DNA from: Cucumis sativus
Taxonomy: Eukaryota > Streptophyta > Magnoliopsida > Cucurbitales > Cucurbitaceae
DNA length: 64,000 nucleotides
Assembly (NCBI RefSeq): GCF_000004075.3
Contig: NC_026655.2
Location: 24,537,489 to 24,601,488, forward strand
Reading direction: 5' to 3'
Shown: positions 25,101-34,921 of the stretch, piece by piece
How the letters are laid out: each line of letters begins with the position of its first letter
How positions within the stretch are numbered: position 1 is the stretch's first letter
Translations under genes and position numbers: made by a program
Notes under the pieces: model-generated
Databases searched by the model: none
Seen by the model: the letters and a program-made list of their open reading frames with translations, nothing else
What the model was told of the DNA's origin: nothing

Positions 25101-26412
25101 TAAGTTAATTGCTTTGGTTCATGTTTTGATCATTGCAATGCAGAGTTGTCTGTTTGAAATAGAATGACAAGAATGGAATAGACATAGTTTTAAGACCTAT
25201 TATAGAATGGTGTGCAGCGCAAAATAGTAATTTGTATCCTCTGGATACCAATTTATAAAGCTTATGCCTTCTTTAGTCGCTTATCAATTGTCAAAAAGAA
25301 CAAGGCTAAAAGAGGAAAAAAGGGAGTAAGAGTTGGATTTTCTTGGTACCTGTAGGCCATTTCATCCATAATAGTCCTGCCAATGCATGTGGCTCCTCCT
25401 CTTAGAATGGTGGACACAGTTGGGGCAGTATGATTGGCAGGTGGGTGAGTCCTTAGCCATTCAGGATTTCCAAAACCAGTTACATGGCCATCCATATCAA
25501 ATCTGTTTGGTTCAAATTCCAACGAGAACTTTGACATCAATACCCCAATTTCATGATGAAAACTGACACACTTATATCAGAAGGACCATGCATAAAGTAA
25601 ACAAAGAACCGACAGAACCAACAATTACTACATTGAAATAAGCTTCATCTTGCACACATTACTGACCCATTACAATAGAAAACCAACTGCTGATGGCTTG
25701 TAAGAATGCAAATATTAATATCTAAAGAGATAACGGAGACAAGGTTTTACGGATATGTAATCTTATGCCATATCACAATTTCAAACTTCACCTTAGTACC
25801 TATATATCTCTTCTACTCTAAAAGAATAATTCAAATAAAATTTCAACAGACAAAAACATTTAGCCCTTTTTAAAGGGCATTTTTAAATATAACATAATGA
25901 ACTAAAATATAACAACATTTCAGATTTTATCAATAATAGAGTTCTATGAATGTCTATCAACATTGATAAATGGTGATAACAGGTTGTAAGTTGTGCAATA
26001 TTTTTAGTCTTCTGGATATTGTCAAAGGATTTAAATTTTGATTGTAGGTGGAATAGATGTTTCTCTCCGATATTATTTCGAGGATCCACATATATGTTCA
26101 TGAGATGAATTGATTGTTCTCTAGGGAAAATTCTATTTGTCGTACTAATAAATGGATTTAACCCACCTACAATTAAATTTGAAATCCTTTGACAATATCC
26201 AGAATACTAAAAATGTTACACAACTCACAAGCTGTTATCACCAAATCCTTCATGAATTTCCAGAACCAAATAAAAAACAGTAAATAATAAAAAGAAAAAT
26301 CTCACATGTCTTTAACAGCGAAAGTGAGGCCAGTCAAGGGAAGTTGATCGGAGGGGGAGCTCGGTTGGAGGAGGAATTTCTCCATGAAAGCTCCATAACA
26401 CTGCACGGCCAT
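22158..26412 (-). CDS. AMI1: Amidase, AMI1-type, tandem copy 1
   Basis: An amidase-signature enzyme of 428 aa; Arabidopsis AMI1 (425 aa) hydrolyses indole-3-acetamide to auxin. Nine exons: 26306-26412, 25350-25502, 24860-24984, 24644-24769, 24164-24346, 23550-23697, 23261-23429, 22374-22508, 22158-22298. The Ser-cisSer-Lys triad is complete: Lys34 in FAVKDIFD, cis-Ser111 in [12 protein letters not shown], nucleophile Ser135 in [26 protein letters not shown] and the C-terminal [14 protein letters not shown] complete the fold. The intron after 24860 starts with GC; only that donor gives SLGTDTGG in frame. Auxin-related substrate use is inferred from family resemblance. It is tandem to a second intact copy about 1.5 kb away, both transcribed leftward. 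Confidence 0.93.
25890..25971. repeat. AT-rich dispersed repeat in AMI1 copy 1 intron 1
   Basis: Reads tataacataatgaactaaaatataacaaca, then ttttatcaataatagagttctatgaatgtctatcaacattgat. Same family as 21555-21715. Confidence 0.5.
25972..26242. repeat. Foldback (inverted-repeat) element, 80-bp arms
   Basis: Arms 25972-26051 and 26163-26242 are imperfect inverted copies (ggtgataacaggttgtaagt against acttgtgag...gttatcacc; shared core ctggatattgtcaaaggatt), separated by 111 bp. The outside flanks both read aaat, which could be a 4-bp target duplication. It has no coding sequence and sits in intron 1 of AMI1 copy 1. It is either a MITE or a local inverted duplication. Confidence 0.75.
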
Positions 26413-27953
26413 TACAAAACCTGAGATTTTTTGCTCCTCCGCTTCTTTGAATCTAATTGGAATGAGAGTCCGCCACAACCTCCTTAATAATGGCTGGAAA
26501 ATTGCAAAGAGGAAGATAAGCTAGCGCAAGCAACGAAGATGATGAAGAAGAAGGATAACAAAATAGTACAACGGCTTATCCTCTCCCTCTCCCTCTCCCT
26601 CTCTCTCAGTGTCATCAAATCAAAATTCAATGTCACTTTTTGTTTGTATGAACAAAAGTAATTTCTTTTTTATTTTGAGTGCAAACAAAAATGAGATTTT
26701 TGTACAAGGAAAAAAAAAAAGAATTTTTCAAAAGACTAACATTTTTTAATATCCTTCTACATGTTGAGTGTTGAGTCTATCTGCTATCGTTAAGAAATGA
26801 AATGAAACATTATAGAAAAGAAAAAACAAAACTTTATATATTTTTTAATTTTAAAATATAAGAAGCGAAGAGTAAGAACGAGAGCAAAAGTATCGAATCA
26901 TCAAGAACAGATATCGAGGGAGAGCGAGAGGTGGTAGCAAGGTAGAGGATCGAGAGCGTTTTAAAATGTCTAATGCTAACTAATCATTTCCAAACAACGA
27001 ATATAACATATAACATTTTTCTTAAGTTGTAGCATGAGTCAATGCATAAATATCCATAGTTCTACTTTGTGGTCGCGTTTTTTTCTTTTATCATAAATTG
27101 ATAGGATTCTTGATGTGATTACAAAGTGCATTGCAATTTAAAGACATTATAACGGTGCCCAATTAAGTCTACAAAATGAAACTTGTTAGAAGGAATAAAA
27201 TGTTAAGTGGGAAACGTGCATTAACTTCATTGATCTAAACAAAGCTTGTCCAAAAGATAACTTCCCTCTTTTATCATGAGTATGGTGTCATTTGCTACTC
27301 ATAACTAACACAAACAAATGTTACTCATTCATCCTTTAACCTACCTACTTACTTTCACAACTTCCTTCTCTCTTGTTCATGTTGATTTTTGCAATCACTC
27401 TTACAGCACTTTTAGTAGAAATTGTATAGTGACAAATTCAAGGTTAATTCTTCTCTCCAATCTTTCTTTGTTCTTGTTCTTATTCTACCTCTAGTATGTA
27501 ACAAATGCTTGATATTTGGTCTAGCAATACTTATCCAAGTGGAATTATATACTTCAGAATAAGGATTTTTGAAGATATCTCATTGGTTGATAAATTTGCT
27601 AGAAAAAGAAAAAACTTATCAACAATTGTTCTCAAGGTTCAGTATGAACAAAACAACTACACACAACAAAAAGAACCACACAGTTTATGAATGATTGAAT
27701 ATCTCATTGACCAATGAACTTTTTAGAAAAATAAAATCTTGGCAACATTGTTCTCGAGATTCATTACAATGATAGATCAACTATTTTGCTAGGAAAATAA
27801 AATTCTTATCAAAACCGTTCTCTTGATACAAAATCATACAAAGAATACAAGAAACAATGAAAGATCAAACATCTCATTGTTTTCACTCTTCCAATCTGAA
27901 AAAAGGACAGCCAATTTCAACTATGAAGATATTTTAGCATCCTTTTCTACTTT
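26413..27953. other. Spacer between the two amidase genes
   Basis: Holds the leader of copy 1 with a (CTCTCC)n run at about 26579-26606, AT-rich filler, and the 3' flank of copy 2. No other gene seen. Confidence 0.5.
26579..26610. repeat. (CCCTCT)n leader repeat
   Basis: Four or so units of ccctct followed by ctctct, on the promoter side of AMI1 copy 1. A simple repeat in the 5' UTR or core promoter. Confidence 0.7.
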
Positions 27954-30900
27954 TTAGTAGATTGCCTCAACTTCTTCTTTTAGAGTGCTGTAAAGACTAT
28001 CAACAAGATTGAGCAAAAATCCATCTGCACCATGTTTTGCTAGCAAAGATATTGATACAGGAAGACCATTGTACAAGCCTAGAGGTACGCTAACCTGCGG
28101 ATTAGTTGGTGAGAAAAAAAATACATCAAAATGGTTGCTTTTTAACTTTCAAGTAAGAGAGGTCAACCAATAACTACAAGTGCTAAGAATCAAGAGGTCT
28201 ATGGTTCAAATCCCCCATCCTCACTTGTACTTGAAAGAAAAGACTTTCAAGAGAGAGAGAACCTGGCAGACTCCAGAGACAGCAGCAATGGTGAGCAAGC
28301 TGAAAGCCTTCGCACGAAAGTCGTATTGCTCTGATATGTCTGTGTTTAGTTTTGGAGGAGGGCCTGGGACTGTAGGAATTGCAAGAACTCCAAAATCCTG
28401 AAAGGAAATGATAAACAATAGCAACTCAAGATTTTTTTAAAATTCACAAACTGCTTATTTCTATAGTGAAATGTCTAATAATAGATTTTTGAGATAGAAT
28501 GAATAGAATAAATCTTCTCGGGAAACAAACACCAATGTCCTATTATAGTTCTAGAAATAAATTTCCAAGAAATTTGATATGTTTGTTAGATGACACAATG
28601 TAATCATACATGTAAACCTTTTTTCTAAAAGAAACATTGCGTTATTCCGAAGTAGACGATCCAATAGCAACTATCAAATCAGTAATAAAATGACCAGTGA
28701 CACTATAATTATGTTGAAATATCAAATGGAAACTACATTGGTTATAGCTTTTTTTCTTTCTACACAAAAAAGCAATGAAAGTTGAGTACATATCAAAATG
28801 CACACATGTTTAAGATACTGATTATATTAGTTTAATATTTTAGTAAATTGTGTGTGTGGGGAAAAGGAAATACTTCAAGAAGAGCAGCAAGAGCTTCGCG
28901 CAGTTCGATTTGAATGGAGCGACTCAGATCAATATTTTCATCTGTTACCTCCCTGATGAATTCTAATATTCGTTCTGATATTCCTGGACCCAAATGAGAA
29001 TGGTAGGACCGAACCCATTCTCCATGATTGATGTTGAATTCATGCCTGCAAGCGGGCAGCAAAAACATGGGCAAAGATCATTCATTCATTCAACACAATT
29101 ATATATCAGAGTCAATTTGCTCGACAGAATTGGAGTTGTGGTTCATCACAAGATCAAAACCTCTGAAGAAATCGCTTAGATCTTACAAGGGCTGCCAAGG
29201 ATGGTATGCTATGCTTATAGCCATCATTTTCTTCAATCATGAAATGCTTCAAGCTCGGAACTTTATCCTCGACATACTTTCCAAGGCTAATTTGTTTAAT
29301 AAGATGGCCTGCAGTTGAAGAGTCAAATAAGTAATCGCCTAAATGTATATCTAAAAGATGAGCTCCAATATCAAATTAGTAATCTTTTTGAAAATTTTTC
29401 CTTTTTAGTCCAAAGTTTTGAAGAATCGTGTGTTTAGTCTCTGAGTTTCCAAACATACATTTTTAAGTCCTCAAGTTCTTTAGAGTATATGTGTTTGGTC
29501 CCTAAGTTTTATACACCTTTTTAGTCCATGAAGTTTTAAATAGAGGTTTAGAAAGTGCCTGTTTCTTAGTTCTTTTAAGTTTGAAAAATGATTTTTTTAA
29601 AACTACATCTTCTCCCTAAAATTATTTTTTAAACTTATTTCGTAAATCAAAATGTCATATAATTATTATAGAAATAAAAAAAATACTTCAAGGGCCTCTT
29701 AAAACTATTTGGAGACTAAAAAGGTGTATTTGAAAACTCAGGGATCAAATGCACCAATTCTAAGTAGTTTTCAAATTTTTCTTCCATCCAGTATATTAGT
29801 TATCTAAGAAGCACAGAAACAAACATCATAACACATTATTTTTTTAAAAAAATCTAGACCCCATTATTGAGCAGTTTTATGGATTCATTGGCTTGATGTT
29901 AAGAGGTTTGCAAGTTCTTGGGGAGAAGTTTTTAGTCCCTTGTTAGATTTGATACCTCTCTTCTAGCCTTGGTGTTAAAAAAGATTTTGTAATTACACTT
30001 TAGGTCGTATTATGCTTGATTGGAATTCATATTGTGAACTAATTTTTGTATGCCTTTGATCTCTTTCTTTATTCTTCCTAAATGAAAGGGTACCTAATTT
30101 AAAAAACACAAAATCACTAATACAAGAATGTCAGCTTAAACTTACCACCAAATAACTTCTCCACTGAGCTAACAAAAGCTTGTGTCAATCGTTCACTAGT
30201 AATGTTCGAGAGGAGCTTGAAACAATCTTCTGCAATGAACACTTTCGTAGGCTTGTAATGCTCAATCTCTGGTTCTTGCAGCAGCAGCCAACCTACTCTC
30301 TTTAATATGGCGGAATCTCTGGCAAACCAACCTAAAACGAGAAGATGGTGTTAGCGGAATCTACACCATTTTCACATGGCAGGATAGCTAGCGAAATATA
30401 GTTGGTATTGAAGGAAAGAGGAGACGCCAATGGCTCTGCTATGAATCTACATCACTTTGCTCATCTATATGCAAAATCATGAATAACATAGACATTATCA
30501 TCAAAATGATGTCATGATTTTAATGGAAATTATGGAGTACTGTATTTCCAAACTTTAGGTTCTTTTTTTAAAAAAAAAAACACAAATGTTTGTCAAACAA
30601 ACCTTTTTACCTATAAAATTAAAAAGTAAAAGTTAAAAAAGAAAAAAGGAAACAACTTTGCATGACAGCACCAAAGGGCCTTAGTTGAAAAAAATAGACA
30701 GTTTCACAAAGGAGATCAAGAGTCGACTTAAAATTCAGAGAAAAAATCAGCCTATTGTGCTTATCTACTACAAAAGACAATGTGACAATGAGAGATTACA
30801 CATTACCTACTGTATCAAAGCTCTGTGTCATAGGTATTACTCCAGACGTAGAGACCACACCATGTGAAGGCCGGAATCCGAGAATTCCACAGTAGGATGC

Positions 30901-32185
30901 AGGCACTCTTACACTACCTCCGGTATCAGTTCCTACAAATTGAGTTATGGTCTTTTACAATAGTTCAAGGCATGGAATCACAAGTTTTTCAAGGACTTAG
31001 AAATAAAATCACGCCTAAGGAGAAATCCACAAGCTTTGCAGCAACAGCAACACCAGAACCACTGGAAGATCCTCCAGGTATCCGATCTGATGCATGTGGG
31101 TTTTGGGGTGTGCCATAATGAAAGTTTTCCCCATTTATACTGCCAAAAATATGATTAAGATTCATTCAAAAGCCTGTGTATGTTGGGAATTGGAACGAAC
31201 CAATTGGTCAAACATTTCAATTACAAATTAGAAACCTCACAAGTTCACCTTGATGTCATGTCTTAACCAATTTGAAGGCAGAATTGTCTGCTTGAAAAAG
31301 AATGATAATAATATAGCTAAACCAACTAAGGAATCGCAAAGGTTATGAGGTGTGTGTCTATAGAAGCTTTAACTCTCTCGCAATTGACATACATTCTTTT
31401 TCCTAGAGGTCCAAGGATTAATCCCAACCCCACAATTGCAATATACACATTCCATCATTCCATCATTTCATCCCCTAAAAGTTGAAGGTTCAATCCCTCA
31501 TTCTAAAAAGGTTGAAAGTTCAATCTTCATTCCCACGATATTTTCATACTCGATATAAAAATGAAAGCTAACTAGACAAAAAAATAAAGTACAGGGTAAG
31601 TTTTCTTGTTACCTAAAGGCCATTTCATCCATGATAGTCTTGCCAATGCAAGTGGCCCCTCCTCTTAGGATAGTCAACACAGCTGGTGCCGTTTGATTGG
31701 CAGGTGGGTGAGTCCTTAGCCATTCAGGATTTCCAAAACCAGCCACATACCCCTCTATATCAAAGCTGTTTGGTTTAAAGTCCAAAAGAAGTTTGACTTC
31801 AATACTCCAATTTCATGTAGAAAAAAAAAAACTGCCATGTTGTCATTTCAAGACATAAGAACCAAGAATTATTTTATCGAACTAAGCTCCATTGAAATAG
31901 AAAAACCAACAGTTGATGGCTTGTAAAAATGGAAACATCAATATCTACAAATATAACAGTAACAATATTTCAAAACTGTTCTTGAAATCTTTTGATTCTA
32001 TACAGATATTTCAGATTCCACAGACTATTGATCACCAAAGACTTGATGAACTTAAACAGTAAAAAATCAGAAACTCACATGTCTTTAACAGCGAAAGTGA
32101 GTCCACTTAAGGGAAGTTTATCGGAAGGAGAGCTCATCTGCAGGAGAAATTTCTCTATGAAAGCTCCATAATCATCCACAGCCAT
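27954..32185 (-). CDS. AMI1: Amidase, AMI1-type, tandem copy 2
   Basis: The second intact amidase, 430 aa, with the same nine-exon structure: 32079-32185, 31613-31765, 31015-31139, 30807-30932, 30146-30331, 29161-29308, 28874-29045, 28263-28397, 27954-28094. Lys34, cis-Ser111 ([11 protein letters not shown]) and Ser135 (GTDTGGSVR) are conserved. It differs from copy 1 by many substitutions and two one-codon insertions (exon 5 near KLLSNIT, exon 7 near FIREVTDEN), all preserving frame. The shared positions of all introns, including the GC-AG intron after exon 3, prove tandem duplication of a whole gene. Substrate preference may have diverged. Its introns have gained different insertions from those of copy 1. 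Confidence 0.92.
28154..28242 (+). mobile_element. 89-bp tRNA-like SINE insertion
   Basis: Flanked by perfect 9-bp direct repeats actttcaag (28145-28153 and 28243-28251). It contains the Pol III B-box-like word ggttcaaatcc (28203-28213). The same intron of AMI1 copy 1 has an uninterrupted site (single acttttaag followed by gagagaga). The insertion therefore postdates the gene duplication. Confidence 0.82.
29395..29790. mobile_element. MITE-like element with long inverted ends in AMI1 copy 2 intron 5
   Basis: The left part contains gtttggtccctaagtttt and acacctttttagtcc; the right part (about 29690-29760) reads as their inverse (ggagactaaaaaggtgtatt, aaaactcagggatcaaat). The left side also has an internal direct repeat of the same motif. 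It is absent from the equivalent intron of copy 1. There is no coding capacity and the exact edges are uncertain. Confidence 0.55.
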
Positions 32186-33756
32186 TGCAAAAGCCTAAGA
32201 TCGCTCTCCCTAATCAGACTCCACCACAACCGCCCTAATAATGGCCAGAAATTGCAGAGCTGATCTTTACTAAACTGCCCTAGATACGTTGACTTTATTC
32301 TTGTTTCATCACATGGTCAAATTAATGTAACAACAACAGTTCGGAGCACAGGTGGTGGCTCTTACTTTTACTCTCGTTCTTGCTTATCATTTTGTATACT
32401 TTAAACTTGAACTATCGTATAACATTTCATTTCTTCTTTCTAGCAAAAGGTTTTGTTTCGTTTCTCTTCTCGATATTACTCTAGGTCTCAAGAATGAGTA
32501 ACGAGAGTGAGAATGAATGCAAGCGTTTAGTTGAGTGGGAATGAATAATGAGACGAATGAAGTCAAAAATGGATGGTCATCCTAAATACTTTAAATGATG
32601 GTTACAAATTTGCTATAATTTCACTATATGATAACATAAGCAAAGAAGTGATTTGCAAAAAAGCACAATACAAAGATTAGGTCCATGTGTCTAGATTTGT
32701 GTGGAAAAGTTGTTACAAAAACAAACTCAACCCAAGTACTAATTTTGGGAAAAGTTCAAAAAGTACCCCAAGTGGTTAGAATGTCTTTGTGGAACTTTTG
32801 ATATATAACATACCATTGATATACTTAAAAGTTATTTGATATCTAATATAAGACTTGTATACTTGAAACATGATTGATATCTAATATAGTCCTAATATAT
32901 TTTAAATGCAATAATGTGGATGTCTAATATATTATTGGTATCTATGTCTTTCCTATACAATTGAAATATTCGACTCTTTAGTCATGGTTTTAGAGAGTGG
33001 CGGATATCTTGAGTTCTCGTGTGGTTGAATTTAGAGGTTTGAGAATAATTTATTTGGTTGTAATATGTGTTGCAGTATTATTTTATTGTTGGTGATTGAT
33101 ATTTTAAAAGAATGGATGTCTGAAAAACAATTGATATACTTATAGATGTTTTGTACACTATTCATATATTTGAAGGTTGTTTTTTAAATATGATTGACTA
33201 TAATCAGTTATTGATCAATTTGGAATGATATACTTATAGAGTGCGCGAGAGATACTCGCTCTTCAACTTAATTGATTACATATTTTGCTCTCAATATTTA
33301 CAACGCTTTGATTTGATATTTGTAATTCTCCCAACAACATTTGTCGAGTTTTGCAATTGGATTTGCCATATCATCTATGTCATTTGCCAAGACATGAACC
33401 ATTTGAGATGTGGGATTAGTGTTTTTTTTACCATGTGGCTCGCCACATTGGAGTTCTCTTCTCTTTTCAATGTCCATAACTTTTTCGTTTGAACTCGAAT
33501 TAAGCAATTCAAAGTGCATTCGATTAGTCATTCTAACTTACCTTATTCATAGAATGCTTGATTTGTTAACTAGAATTAAATAATTGATTGAGTTAAATGT
33601 AAGCAAGTAACATGAATCTTAAGACACCAAAAGCCAGAAATTTCCACATTTGGAAACAACGATTGATTGCTACCTCTAAAATTCTAATAGTTATTCATTA
33701 AATGTTGTTGAAACAAGGAGATGAAACAAAATCATCACATTCATGCAATCAAGTTG
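32186..33756. other. Intergenic, no gene seen
   Basis: Promoter of AMI1 copy 2, then AT-rich sequence in which gatatctaata and related words recur (32810-33180), suggesting a worn repeat. No coding sense. Confidence 0.5.
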
Positions 33757-34329
33757 TTAGATCATCAAGTTGTTTAAGCTCAACCTTGGAGAAGATAAAA
33801 CTGAAAAGTCAAAACGATCCATCGATTTGCTACCCGACCAACGAAAACCAATCTCTTGTTGATAATCTAAGCCCCGCTTCTTTATAATGTGGCGAAAAGG
33901 CTCGATCGAATAAACAAACTCTTTCTTTTCCTTGTGGGACTTGCCACTCGATTTTGCAGTGGCATGAGAACACAACTTATCCTTCTTTGACTTCTCACCA
34001 ACTAGAGGCAATGGTTCAAACCAAAATGCCTCTTTCTTCACCAACTTCACCTTGAAAGTTTCACAGATATCAACATCATAGATTGATACTTCAATGGGTA
34101 TCATCTCAGCCAAATCTCTATAGCTTCCTTCATTCATGTTCTTTGAAAGCAGTTCCTCGAATTCCTTTGGTTCCGAAATCTTGAGGCTATCCCAACGTAA
34201 CTGATCGGTTGTCAACTTCATTCGATATGGCCAATAGTTACTTCCTCCATAAATAGTACTAGCAAGCTCTTCTTTATCCTTCATATTGCTCCTCCAACAT
34301 GTTGGATCATCCAACCTTTTGCCCTGCAT
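33757..34329 (-). CDS. Unrecognised ORF, possibly B3-like
   Basis: An open frame of 190 aa with protein-like composition. It begins MQGKRLDDPTCWRSNMKDKE, has YWPYRMKLTTDQLRWDSLKI, then IPIEVSIYDVDICETFKVKL and EAFWFEPLPLVGEKSKKDKL, and ends near KKRGLDYQQEIGFRWSGSKS and RFDFSVLSS. The last segment weakly resembles the closing strands of plant B3 DNA-binding domains; this is an impression, not an assignment. A reading frame just upstream (34330-34440) also looks coding (VPTSNERHNDLHDVSGETW) but joins in a different frame, so the 5' end may involve a short intron or a break. It lies about 600 bp beyond the NPH3-family stop, same strand. Confidence 0.45.
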   Translation of the reverse strand: MQGKRLDDPTCWRSNMKDKEELASTIYGGSNYWPYRMKLTTDQLRWDSLKISEPKEFEELLSKNMNEGSYRDLAEMIPIEVSIYDVDICETFKVKLVKKEAFWFEPLPLVGEKSKKDKLCSHATAKSSGKSHKEKKEFVYSIEPFRHIIKKRGLDYQQEIGFRWSGSKSMDRFDFSVLSSPRLSLNNLMI

Positions 34330-34921
34330 TTCTTACCCTCCAAGTCTCTCCCGATACATCATGCAGATCGTTATGCCTTTCATTTGAAGTCGGAACTTGT
34401 TCATTTGGAAACTTCCCTACTTCTGCTATGATATAAAAGCTTCTTTCAAGTAAGAAGAAAGGGAAAACTCAGATTCAAATTTTTCCTATGATCCAACAAT
34501 CTGTTCAAAAGTTATGGAAGTAACAGAAAATGCTCAAGATAGGGGTTACCGTATCTGTTTTTTGTACCAACCGAACCTCTCTCTTGATCAGCCTATATAG
34601 AATTAGATTAAAGATAAATGTCCAAATCTGGTGTTTCTTGCCAGTTATGAATGACAGAGTTTTCCTTCAATGCTTAAGCTGTAAGTTTCAAGTTATAGAA
34701 CAATGAGTCAGCCTTGTTGTAACGACAATTCTCTTGTTGGGTTCTCTTCATTAACAGCTGGCAATGCGATGTATTTGAATGCAAGCAAAGAAATTTATGA
34801 TGTGGAAGATAAGGTAAGAGCTGCAATATACAAGAAAGATCCTGTCTTGGCTTGACATGATCGTATGTACGACAAGATGCAATAAAAAGAAGATTTTCTT
34901 TAAGAAATTTTGCTTTTCTGT

